Source of the DNA: Calditrichaceae bacterium
GTDB taxonomy: Bacteria > Calditrichota > Calditrichia > RBG-13-44-9 > J075
Assembly (NCBI GenBank): GCA_013360445.1
Contig: JABWBP010000068.1
Location: 1 to 36,433 of the forward strand
Direction: 5' to 3'
DNA: 36,433 bases
Position numbers and translations under genes: made by a program. Under the pieces are notes generated by a model. That model ran no database searches. It was given only the letters and a program-made list of their open reading frames with translations, and was not told the DNA's origin. This document shows, piece by piece, positions 7,962 through 15,072 of the stretch (position 1 is its first letter; each line of letters starts with the position of its first letter).

Positions 7962-9578
7962 ATGGATCATTCTAAGAGGTTCGACTACGATTACATTATT
8001 ATCGGCTCCGGGTTTGGCGGCTCGGTGTCGGCGCTGCGGCTCTCAGAAAAGGGCTACAAGGTGTTAGTGCTGGAAAAGGGCAAACGGTTGGAAGCGCAGG
8101 ATTTTCCGCGCAGCAACTGGCAGCTCAAACGCTGGCTGTGGATGCCAATTATGAAATTCCACGGGCTGTTCAAGCTCACTTTTTTCCGCCACGTGGCCAC
8201 CCTTTCCGGGGTGGGGGTGGGGGGCGGCTCCCTGGTGTACGCCAACACCCTGCCCATCCCTAAAAAAAGTTTTTTCACCGCGGATACCTGGGCGCACCTG
8301 GCCGATTGGGAGCAGGAGTTGAAGCCCTTCTATCCCCAGGCCCTGAAAATGTTAGGTACGAATCGCAATCCCCGCTTAGAAACCGGGGACCTTGCCCTGC
8401 AAACACTGGCGCGGCAGATCGGCAAAGAGGAGCACTTCGAAGCGACCAACGTGGCGGTGTTCTTCGGGGAGCCGAACCAGACCGTTCCGGATCCCTATTT
8501 TGGCGGGGAAGGCCCGGAACGCAGCGGGTGCAACTTCTGCGGCGGCTGCATGACCGGCTGCCGTTACGGGGCCAAAAACACTCTCGACAAGAACTATCTC
8601 TATTTTGCGGAAAAATTAGGAGCGACTATTCAGCCGGAGTCGGAGGTTTACGAGGTTTCGCCGTTGGAGGGCAAAGACGGCGCGGAAGGATACCGGGTGC
8701 GCTGGAAGCGCTCTACCCGGTTTTTTAAGCAAAAAGGGGAGTTTACCGCCCGCGGGGTGGTTTTTTCCGGCGGGGTGTTGGGAACCGTCAAATTGTTGCT
8801 GAAGCTGAAACGCTCCTCCCTGCCCAATCTTTCCGATAAAGTGGGCTACGGGGTGCGCACCAACTCCGAAAGCCTGATCGGGGTGACCACCTTCGATAAA
8901 AATACCGTCTTTTCCGACGGGGTGGCCATCGGCTCCATTCTCCACACCGATGAGTACAGCCACTTAGAACCGGTGCGTTACAGCGCTGGGTCCGGTTTCT
9001 GGCGGCTGCTGATGTCTCCCCTGGCGTACGGCGGCAACGTGTTCATCCGCCTGGCGCGGTTTTTGGGGGACATTATTCGCCACCCGGTTCTCAATCTCCG
9101 CGCCGCGTTTATTGACGACTGGGCCAAACGCACCCAGATTCTACTGTTCATGCGCACTATCAACACCACCCTGCGTTTTTCCCGGGGTCTGTTAGGCATG
9201 AAAAGCGCCATCGTCAAGGGCGAGCATCCCACCGCGTTTATTCCGGAAGCGAAGGAATTGGCGGAAAAATATTCTAAAATCGTCAAGGGTAAACCGTTCG
9301 TGCTCATCACCGAAACCATTGCCGGCATTCCCACCACGGCGCACATTTTAGGCGGCTGCGTGATGGGAAAAGACCGCGAAGAAGGGGTGATCGACAAAGA
9401 CAACCGCGTTTTCGGCTACCGGAATATGTATATCTGCGACGGTTCGACGATTTCCGCCAACCCCGGGGTCAATCCTTCCCTTTCGATAACCGCGCTTGCG
9501 GAGCGGGCCATGAGCAAAATTTCGCCTAAAGAGACCGCAGCCGCGAAGCTGGAAAGCGTGGAAGCAGGGGGGATGTAG
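7962..9578 (+). CDS. GMC-family FAD oxidoreductase, cholesterol-oxidase type
   Basis: This is a flavin enzyme of the glucose-methanol-choline family, which oxidises alcohols or sterol-like substrates. The 538-residue product has the FAD Rossmann motif IIIGSGFGGS (12-21), followed by LVLEKG and the GVGVGGGSLVYANT segment that contacts flavin. The C-terminal signature is AHILGGCVMG with YICDGSTI and NPGVNPSLSITALAERAM, as in cholesterol oxidases. A cysteine cluster, Cys190-x2-Cys193-x2-Cys196-x3-Cys200 followed by RYGAKNTL, is characteristic of a bacterial subgroup and looks like an iron-sulfur ligand set. There is no signal peptide. The start at 7962 is set by GGAGG at 7951-7955; the frame is open to an upstream ATG at 7920 that lies in the repeat array. 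The substrate is unknown. Confidence 0.9.
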   Translation: MDHSKRFDYDYIIIGSGFGGSVSALRLSEKGYKVLVLEKGKRLEAQDFPRSNWQLKRWLWMPIMKFHGLFKLTFFRHVATLSGVGVGGGSLVYANTLPIPKKSFFTADTWAHLADWEQELKPFYPQALKMLGTNRNPRLETGDLALQTLARQIGKEEHFEATNVAVFFGEPNQTVPDPYFGGEGPERSGCNFCGGCMTGCRYGAKNTLDKNYLYFAEKLGATIQPESEVYEVSPLEGKDGAEGYRVRWKRSTRFFKQKGEFTARGVVFSGGVLGTVKLLLKLKRSSLPNLSDKVGYGVRTNSESLIGVTTFDKNTVFSDGVAIGSILHTDEYSHLEPVRYSAGSGFWRLLMSPLAYGGNVFIRLARFLGDIIRHPVLNLRAAFIDDWAKRTQILLFMRTINTTLRFSRGLLGMKSAIVKGEHPTAFIPEAKELAEKYSKIVKGKPFVLITETIAGIPTTAHILGGCVMGKDREEGVIDKDNRVFGYRNMYICDGSTISANPGVNPSLSITALAERAMSKISPKETAAAKLESVEAGGM

Positions 9579-9602
9579 GTGTAGGGGGTATTGCGTAAAA
9601 TG

Positions 9603-9702
9603 TAGTGCGTGACTCGTATTGCGTATTGCGTATTGCGTATTCCGTTTTTCTTACGCCCTACGCGTTACGCGTTACGCAATACGCAATACGGAATACGCAC
9701 TA
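9603..9702. repeat. Inverted array of GTATTGC heptamers
   Basis: The left arm 9603-9645 contains three consecutive GTATTGC words and ends in GTATTCC. The right arm 9651-9702 has ACGCGTT, ACGCGTT, ACGCAAT, ACGCAAT, ACGGAAT. The outer ends TAGTGCGT (9603-9610) and ACGCACTA (9695-9702) are perfect complements. The frame is open through it, so a gene caller extends the next small gene upstream, wrongly in my view. Confidence 0.85.
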
Positions 9703-9748
9703 CTCAATAGCACTCGAATTTCCCCTGGCCGCAAAAGCGAGAACTGAC

Positions 9749-9949
9749 ATGATCATCATAAAAATTACCAACGCGGACGAGATCGTCAAAAATCATCGCA
9801 ACTGGTTTATATCCCGTATTGCGCCCTATTTTGTCAATTTGCAAACGGAAGTAGAAAAGGCAGTTGCGGAGCAAATCAAACAAGTGTTTGCGGAAAAAAA
9901 CATTCAGGCGCAGATTGAAATCGTGCCGGGGGATGAAAAACCGATATAA
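9749..9949 (+). CDS. Small hypothetical protein, 66 residues
   Basis: I do not recognise this family. The product is a soluble 66-residue chain with an amphipathic, Glu/Lys-rich middle (VNLQTEVEKAVAEQIKQVFAEKN) that should form a long helix, followed by a short beta-like end (IQAQIEIVPGDEKPI). ATG 9749 is preferred because the frame upstream of it translates the GTATTGC array. The ribosome site is weak (GAGAA seven nt upstream). It is enclosed by two repeat arrays, and the next array begins 7 nt after its stop. Protein-like amino acid composition favours a real gene. Confidence 0.5.
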   Translation: MIIIKITNADEIVKNHRNWFISRIAPYFVNLQTEVEKAVAEQIKQVFAEKNIQAQIEIVPGDEKPI

Positions 9950-9955
9950 GAGTAC

Positions 9956-10069
9956 GCAGGTGTTCAAGTGTTATAGTGTTCGCGTGGTTGCACACAGTGT
10001 GAGTTGTGACTCGAACAATCGAATACTCAAACACGATAACACCTGAACACTATAACACTCGAACACTGC
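9956..10069. repeat. Inverted array of GTGTTNNN octamers covering the next gene's leader
   Basis: The left arm 9956-9986 pairs with 10040-10069 at about 27 of 30 positions with one gap. Read on the minus strand, the right side is a clean octamer series: GTGTTCGA, GTGTTATA, GTGTTCAG, GTGTTATC, GTGTTTGA. The arm ends only 5 nt before ATG 10075, in the position where a Shine-Dalgarno sequence would be. Confidence 0.85.
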
Positions 10070-10074
10070 TTTAA

Positions 10075-11301
10075 ATGCTCGAACAAACTATTCTCAACCT
10101 CGAATTTTGGAAATATGCCAGCATCCCGATTGTAGCGGCCATCGTGGGGTGGTCCACCAACTGGGTGGCGATCAAGATGCTGTTCTATCCCGTCGAGCCG
10201 GTGGGAAAGCCTCCTTATTGGGGTTGGCAGGGGATTCTGCCCTCCAAAGCAGCGAAAATGGGCGTGATCACCACTGAGACCACCCTCTCCAAATTAGGGA
10301 GCATCGAGGAGGTATTTGCCTCCATGGAGCCGAAACGGATCGCGCAGCAGATGATGGAATCCATCGATCCGCGGGTGGAAGATTACGTGGAGTGGATCAT
10401 GTTGGAGGAAAATCCCACCCTCTGGAACGCCCTGCCGGGGCTGGTCAAGACCATCGTTTACACCATCATCCGCCAGCGTCTGCCCCAGGCCATCGAGGAG
10501 ATGATGCTGGATATCGGCAAGAAGATCGAGGACATGGTGGATCTCAAGCAGGTGGTGGTCACCCAGCTCGAAAAAGATCGTCGGTTAGTGAACCGGATTT
10601 TTTTAGAGTGCGGCGCGGTGGAATTTCGTTTTATTATCGTCTCGGGTTTGTATTTCGGCTTTTTATTCGGGCTGGTGCAGATGGGGATCTGGTATTTCTA
10701 CCCGGCCTGGTGGATTCTGCCCCTGTTCGGGATCATCGTCGGCTACGCCACCAACTGGATTGCCTTGCGCATCATTTTCCAGCCCCTCAATCCCACCCGG
10801 ATAGGTCCCTTTGTGGTGCAGGGCCTGTTTTTAAAGCGCCAGAAAGAGGTGGCGGAAATTTGGTGCGACATCGTCACCAAAGAGGTTATCACGGTGCGCA
10901 ATATCATCGCGAATATGTTGTATGGCAGCAAATCTGCGTTTACCCAGGAGGTGATCAAGAAATATATGCGCACCGTGGTGGACCAGGTGGTGGGGATTGC
11001 CAAACCGGTAGTGCAGTTGACGGTGGGGATTCAGGAGTATTTGAAGCTGCAAGAGTCGGCCACCCAGAAGGCGATTTTCATTACCCCCCCGGCGTTAGAG
11101 GACCCGGCGTTCAATAAGGAACGCGCCGAAGTGGTCAAGGACTTGATCCGGGAACGTATGGAGGCTCTTTCTCCGCAGGAATTTCAAAACCTGCTGCGCC
11201 CGGCTTTTCAGGAAGACGAGATGAAGCTGATCTTGCTCGGCGCAGCGTTGGGATTTATCGCGGGCATGGCGCAGTTGTTTCTGGTGTTCGGGGGATTGTG
11301 A
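10075..11301 (+). CDS. DUF445 family membrane protein
   Basis: This belongs to the DUF445 (YheB/YjiN-like) family, whose biochemical role is not established. The 408-residue protein has a TM helix near the N-terminus, a central hydrophobic pair (about 185-235) and a C-terminal helix (about 388-408). The hallmark GxxTNWxAxxxxFxPxxP occurs twice, as GWSTNWVAIKMLFYPVEP (N-terminal) and GYATNWIALRIIFQPLNP (central), suggesting an internal duplication. The loop between is long, helical and hydrophilic. There is no Shine-Dalgarno site because the repeat array reaches to 5 nt before the ATG. No better internal start is seen in the first 40 codons, so initiation may be leaderless-like or depend on the folded leader. 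Confidence 0.85.
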   Translation: MLEQTILNLEFWKYASIPIVAAIVGWSTNWVAIKMLFYPVEPVGKPPYWGWQGILPSKAAKMGVITTETTLSKLGSIEEVFASMEPKRIAQQMMESIDPRVEDYVEWIMLEENPTLWNALPGLVKTIVYTIIRQRLPQAIEEMMLDIGKKIEDMVDLKQVVVTQLEKDRRLVNRIFLECGAVEFRFIIVSGLYFGFLFGLVQMGIWYFYPAWWILPLFGIIVGYATNWIALRIIFQPLNPTRIGPFVVQGLFLKRQKEVAEIWCDIVTKEVITVRNIIANMLYGSKSAFTQEVIKKYMRTVVDQVVGIAKPVVQLTVGIQEYLKLQESATQKAIFITPPALEDPAFNKERAEVVKDLIRERMEALSPQEFQNLLRPAFQEDEMKLILLGAALGFIAGMAQLFLVFGGL

Positions 11302-11317
11302 GAAACAGGGCGAGGGA

Positions 11318-11545
11318 TCAAAACGCCAGCGCCATGGTCAACCCGGGAATGCGTCTCCGCCGGAAATCCAGCATCGCCTCCATGGCCTGCTCCCGGTTAG
11401 AAAAAATCCCCACGCAGATGAAATCCTCTTGCTGGCCGGTCTGAATCGATTGAATGTTCCGCCGGAGCATTTCCGTGGTTCTGCCGAGGCGGAAGGTGTC
11501 TTCGCTGTGGCTGTATTCAATGGTCCAGGTGTTGAAAGGGGTCAT
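11318..11545 (-). CDS. Small hypothetical protein, 75 residues
   Basis: I do not recognise this family. The reading frame starts after GGTGGAG at proper spacing and encodes a soluble, Arg/Glu-rich protein (MTPFNTWTIEYSHSEDTFRLGRTTEMLRR N-terminal half, split here only by description). It ends in RRRRIPGLTMALAF. The stop lies 17 nt past the stop of the convergent DUF445 gene. A plus-strand frame over the same DNA lacks a ribosome site and looks random. Confidence 0.6.
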   Translation of the reverse strand: MTPFNTWTIEYSHSEDTFRLGRTTEMLRRNIQSIQTGQQEDFICVGIFSNREQAMEAMLDFRRRRIPGLTMALAF

Positions 11546-11650
11546 GGAAGCTCTCCACCGCTAAGGTTCTTGGCCTTTAATTCCCAAAATCGACACCCCG
11601 AAAATACTACTGAAAAAATTTATCTGAAAGAGTTTTGAAATTTTGGATTC

Positions 11651-11683
11651 GGGCGTTCGAACCGCCTGAACGCTCGAACGCCC
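11651..11683. repeat. Short hairpin of GCGTTCGA-type words
   Basis: GGGCGTTCGA (11651-11660) pairs perfectly with TCGAACGCCC (11674-11683) over 13 nt. On the minus strand the loop continues the same octamer style (GCGTTCGA, GCGTTCAG), making it a miniature member of the array class. It lies in the 234-bp spacer upstream of the small minus-strand gene and downstream of the membrane protein gene at 11780-12220, where it could also serve as a terminator. Confidence 0.6.
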
Positions 11684-11779
11684 GTGGCGAAGCCCTGCAG
11701 AAACCATCCCTGCGGGAAATGCCACACAACCAGGCGCTGCCCGTATCTAAAAAACGCAAATTTTCATCTGGAGTATGGA

Positions 11780-12220
11780 TCACGCCTTGCCGGCAGTTTC
11801 TTCCTCTTTATATAACCAGGCGCCTACCAGGGCCCCGATTGGCACCTCAAAAAATCCCCAGATTATGGTGGTCAAAACAATTTTGGCCGGGAACATGCCC
11901 TGTACTGCCGTGGTGCCAAAACTCAGCACCCACATCAGGAACCAGATCGTTAAACCGGTAATAATGGCGGTCTTCGGACCCGGCCCGAACTTGGGGCGCA
12001 TTACGGCGTACAGCCAAATCATGGTAATTCCTAATGCAAAAGTCATCAGGATATACCAGCCGAAGCTCGCAAAATTCATTTGAGAGAGACCCAGCGCCTG
12101 CATGGCGGTTTGCCAGTCATCCCCCAGAATAGCCATATTCAGCACGGCTTCTCCGATGTTCATTATCAACCCGGCTAACAATCCACCTAAAATCACCCGG
12201 GTCATATTGATCTTTCCCAT
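11780..12220 (-). CDS. Four-TM membrane protein, function unknown
   Basis: The 146-residue product has four hydrophobic segments: VILGGLLAGLIMNIGEAVLNMAIL, GWYILMTFALGITMIWLYAVM, TAIITGLTIWFLMWVLSFGTTAV and TTIIWGFFEVPIGALVGAWLY. Its C-terminal tail is charged (KEEETAGKA). Gly-rich helices with a conserved-looking NIGEA are typical of small uncharacterised bacterial membrane proteins. The start at 12220 follows GGAGG with a 6-nt spacing. It stands alone; its upstream side faces the array-and-MITE region. Confidence 0.75.
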   Translation of the reverse strand: MGKINMTRVILGGLLAGLIMNIGEAVLNMAILGDDWQTAMQALGLSQMNFASFGWYILMTFALGITMIWLYAVMRPKFGPGPKTAIITGLTIWFLMWVLSFGTTAVQGMFPAKIVLTTIIWGFFEVPIGALVGAWLYKEEETAGKA

Positions 12221-12330
12221 GGGGTGCCTCCATTGTATATGGGTTAATGAATCTTAGTGACAATTGCCTGTGAAATTATCAAACCCAAAAATAATATGCA
12301 AATGGAATCCGGTGTATTTGAGAAATTTTG

Positions 12331-12605
12331 GGTATTATAATGTTTGGGTGTTATAGTGTTTTCGTATGATCACAAAAGGGGCGCAGCACAAATTGCACTT
12401 CATTTCCCCGAAGGGGAAAAATACCATAGCCCAGGGCAACGCCCTGGGGGCGGGAATCAAAAAATGTTTAAAGCCTTGTCAATTTTCCCCCAGGGCGTTG
12501 CCCTGGGCTATAATCTTGATGCCCTTTCAGGGCTGACATAGACCATTTGTGCAATTTGTGCTGCGCCCTCACAAAAGCACCATAACATCATAACACTCAA
12601 ATACC
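12331..12605. repeat. GTGTTNNN octamer inverted array split by a MITE-like insertion
   Basis: The arms 12331-12365 and 12571-12605 match at 26 of 35 positions in inverted orientation, with octamers such as GTGTTATA and GTGTTTTC. Removing the inserted element and one copy of its 9-bp duplication restores a compact hairpin with a loop of about 6 nt. Bases 12221-12330 to its left and 12606-12700 to its right show no gene. Confidence 0.8.
12379..12568. mobile_element. MITE-like element, 190 bp, 19-bp perfect TIRs, 9-bp target duplication
   Basis: The terminal repeats 12379-12397 (GGGCGCAGCACAAATTGCA) and 12550-12568 are perfect reverse complements. TCACAAAAG occurs immediately outside both ends (12370-12378 and 12569-12577), a 9-bp target-site duplication. 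Inside is a second perfect 25-bp inverted repeat (12426-12450 with 12487-12511) whose core, CCAGGGCAACGCCCTGG, is itself palindromic. It has no coding capacity. Nine-bp duplications are made by several transposase families (for example IS1, IS4 and IS5 members), so the helper enzyme cannot be named. Confidence 0.85.
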
Positions 12606-12700
12606 TTAACCCTTGAACGCTTGCGAACTCCGCCGTAAATTCTGCGCCTGCTTAAAAAACAAAAGCGACCGTAAACCGCGCAATTTTACCGGAAATCCTT

Positions 12701-13942
12701 ATGGAACACCCCACCCTGGTGCTGATAATTTTTGTTATTACCTACATTTTTATCGCGGTGCAGCGCATTCCCGGCCTGCGCATCGACCGCCCCTCCGGGG
12801 TCACCATCGGCAGCACTTTGCTGCTGCTTAGCGGGCTGCTGAACATCGAGGAGGCCTACAGCTTCATCGACTGGCACGTGATCACCTTCCTGTTAGGCAT
12901 GATGGTAATGATCGCCTACCTGGAATTCGCGGGGTTTTTCGAACACGTGGCGCTCTGGCTGGTGCAGATTTCCCGCTCCGCAGCGCAGTTATTGCTGGCC
13001 ACCATTCTCTCTTCCGCGCTGCTCTCGGCTTTTTTCGTGAATGATACCATCTGCCTGCTGTTTACCCCGATCATCCTGAAAGCCACCCGCTTCCTCAAGC
13101 TCAACCCCCTGCCGTATCTCATTGCCATCGCCACGGCTTCCAATATCGGCTCGGCGCTGACCATCACCGGGAATCCCCAGAATATGTACATCGGGATTCA
13201 ATCCGGCATTCCGTTTCTGAGATTTATGTTAGCGATGCTGCCGCCGGTAGCCGCCGGGCTGGCCATAAATTACTACCTGGTGCGTTTGATTTTCCGCAAA
13301 ACCGTTAATCACCAGCCCATCGAGAAGGTCTCTATTCGCATTCCCAAACTCAAAAGAACACTCACCTTCAAAGCCCTCGCTGCCCTCGGAATTACCCTGG
13401 CGCTGTTCATCGCCGGGATGGGGTATCCCTTTGCCGCCCTGGTGGGCGCTTCGCTCATTTTGCTGGCGGGCTACGTCCCTCCCCGCCTGGTGCTGAAAGA
13501 GGTAGATTGGACGATCTTGCTGTTTTTCGCGGGATTGTTCATCGTGATGGGCGCCTTCGAGAAAGCCGGGTACATGGAAACGTTGATGCAGTTTGCCGCC
13601 CGGCGGGTTTCCGGGGAGAGTTTCGGGGGATTCATGGGCCTGTCGCTGATCGTAACTCTGCTCTCCAACCTGGTCAGCAATGTTCCCGCGGTCATTTTGA
13701 TGCAGCCGCTGGTAGAACAGTTCGGCGGGGGCGAAAAATTCTGGCTGCTGCTGGCCCTCGCTTCCACCTTCGCCGGAAACCTGACCCTGGTCGGTTCCGT
13801 CGCCAACCTTATCGTGGCGGAAAAAGCCCTTGCCCGGCAGGTGCACTTAGGATTTTTAGCCTACCTGAAGGCCGGTTTTCCCCTGGCGCTTCTCTCCCTG
13901 GCCGCGGGAACAGTCTGGTTATGGTTCTTCTTTGCCGGGTAG
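12701..13942 (+). CDS. ArsB/NhaD/SLC13-type anion permease
   Basis: This is a 413-residue integral membrane transporter of the ion transporter superfamily (ArsB, CitM and SLC13 relatives). About ten to eleven TM helices are visible in two similar halves. The paired re-entrant signatures are SALLSAFFVNDTICLLFTPIIL with SNIGSALTITGNPQN in the first half. In the second half they are TLLSNLVSNVPAVILMQPL with STFAGNLTLVGSVANLIV. The two asparagine-rich VNDT and SNVP loops are the substrate/ion sites of this fold. The substrate could be arsenite, a dicarboxylate or Na+/H+; nothing nearby (no arsR, no arsenate reductase) decides. The ribosome site is weak (GGAAA). It is preceded by the array-and-MITE region and followed by another array, so it is probably a single-gene transcript. 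Confidence 0.85.
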   Translation: MEHPTLVLIIFVITYIFIAVQRIPGLRIDRPSGVTIGSTLLLLSGLLNIEEAYSFIDWHVITFLLGMMVMIAYLEFAGFFEHVALWLVQISRSAAQLLLATILSSALLSAFFVNDTICLLFTPIILKATRFLKLNPLPYLIAIATASNIGSALTITGNPQNMYIGIQSGIPFLRFMLAMLPPVAAGLAINYYLVRLIFRKTVNHQPIEKVSIRIPKLKRTLTFKALAALGITLALFIAGMGYPFAALVGASLILLAGYVPPRLVLKEVDWTILLFFAGLFIVMGAFEKAGYMETLMQFAARRVSGESFGGFMGLSLIVTLLSNLVSNVPAVILMQPLVEQFGGGEKFWLLLALASTFAGNLTLVGSVANLIVAEKALARQVHLGFLAYLKAGFPLALLSLAAGTVWLWFFFAG

Positions 13943-13946
13943 ATGG

Positions 13947-14118
13947 GGGTTGGATGGTTGGATAGCTGGATAGTTGGATGGTTAGATGGTTGCATGGTTG
14001 GGGAAAGGTTACCGGACATTCTTCCACCCAGCTTCCAACTGTTTAGCTACCCAACCACTTAGCCATCCAGCAACTTAACCATTCAACCATCCAGCCATTC
14101 AACAATATAACCATCCAG
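13947..14118. repeat. Long inverted array of GGTTGGAT-type octamers
   Basis: The left arm (13947-14003) runs GGTTGGAT, GGTTGGAT, AGCTGGAT, AGTTGGAT, GGTTAGAT, GGTTGCAT. The right arm (about 14025-14118) carries complementary AACCATCC/AGCCATCC words, some with changed spacing. It occupies most of the 305-bp gap between the permease and the DUF2927 gene. The remainder (14119-14247) shows no gene. Confidence 0.8.
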
Positions 14119-14247
14119 ACATTGACTGGCAGCGCCTAAAGTTTTCCTCCAAATTACCCGTTAATTTTATGGATTCAGAAGCGAGGGGGTGGTATATTCG
14201 ATTTGCATTTGTTCAGCGTTCTGTAACGTGATACTCTTTCGACGGCC

Positions 14248-15003
14248 ATGAAAAAAACTTTCTGTCAGATATTCGGGGGGATGGTTACAGCCTTTTTGCT
14301 GGCTTCTTGCGCCTCCGTCCACACGGTGATGAAACCACCTCTCTTTTCCGCCCGCGAAACGGCTGTTCCTTCCCAGCATTCCTTCGAGCGGGATGTTTTT
14401 GCGGAGAACGAAGCGTTTCGCTATTTTCTGGAAATCGCCTTAGGCTCGGAATACGGAATGGGGGCATTCACGGTGAAGAAGTGGGAAACCGATCTGGAAG
14501 TGGAAATCATCGGCCAGCCCACCCCGGAAGATTTGCAAACCGTGAGCCGGGTGATCGCGGAATTGAACCAGATTCTCGCGCCGCACATCCGCATCGGTAT
14601 TGCGCCCGCGGAGGGCAACGTGCAGGTTTATTTCATCCCCGATGCGGAATTTTATAAGTATGAGCCGCAAGGGATCGTTTATCACGGGGGATTTTTCTGG
14701 AACTGGTGGAATACCGCCGGGGAGCTTTACCAGGCCCGGGTGGTGATTGCGGCGGACCGCATCTCCCAGCGGCTGCGCTCGCACCTGATCCGGGAAGAAT
14801 TGACCCAGGCGCTGGGATTGATGAACGATTCCCGCAAGTACGAAGAGAGCATCTTTTACCAGGATTACAGCGAAACCACGGAATTTTCGGAATTGGATTG
14901 CGCGGTCATCCAACTGCTCTACAGCGAGGACATTTTGCCGGGTATGTCCGATTTCGAGGTGAAAGAGGTTTTGCGGCGAAAAGCGCCTAAAAACCGGCAG
15001 TGA
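14248..15003 (+). CDS. DUF2927 lipoprotein
   Basis: The N-terminus is a lipoprotein signal (MKKTFCQIFGGMVTAFLLASC) with lipobox LASC, so Cys21 should be lipidated. The mature chain of about 230 residues matches the DUF2927 pattern: a C-terminal block HLIREELTQALGLMNDS followed by YEESIFYQD, ELDCAVIQLLYSEDILPGM. That family is a predicted metalloprotease-like secreted group, and the EELTQALG helix takes the place of a degenerate zinc helix; activity is inferred. ATG 14248 is the only reasonable start for the signal peptide, though the ribosome site is weak. It stands alone between arrays. Confidence 0.8.
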   Translation: MKKTFCQIFGGMVTAFLLASCASVHTVMKPPLFSARETAVPSQHSFERDVFAENEAFRYFLEIALGSEYGMGAFTVKKWETDLEVEIIGQPTPEDLQTVSRVIAELNQILAPHIRIGIAPAEGNVQVYFIPDAEFYKYEPQGIVYHGGFFWNWWNTAGELYQARVVIAADRISQRLRSHLIREELTQALGLMNDSRKYEESIFYQDYSETTEFSELDCAVIQLLYSEDILPGMSDFEVKEVLRRKAPKNRQ

Positions 15004-15006
15004 TTC

Positions 15007-15070
15007 CGGATTTCGGATGGCAGATTTCGGATTGGATTTGACGTCCCACAAACTCCGCAATCCCCAATCC
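15007..15070. repeat. Inverted array of GGATTTC/GGATTGC heptamers
   Basis: The left arm (15007-15039) reads GGATTTC, GGATGGC, AGATTTC, GGATTGG. The right arm (15054-15070) has the complementary GCAATCC, CCAATCC. It lies in the 69-bp gap between the convergent DUF2927 gene and the beta-helix gene, ending 3 nt before the latter's stop codon, and may serve as a shared terminator. Confidence 0.65.
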
Positions 15071-15072
15071 TT

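Noticed and set aside
9605-9748. N-terminal extension of the 66-residue protein (and similar extensions for the SDR and epimerase genes)
   Set aside because: The extra residues are direct translation of the GTATTGC, GGTTGGAT or AAGTTGC arrays; ATGs after the arrays are used instead.
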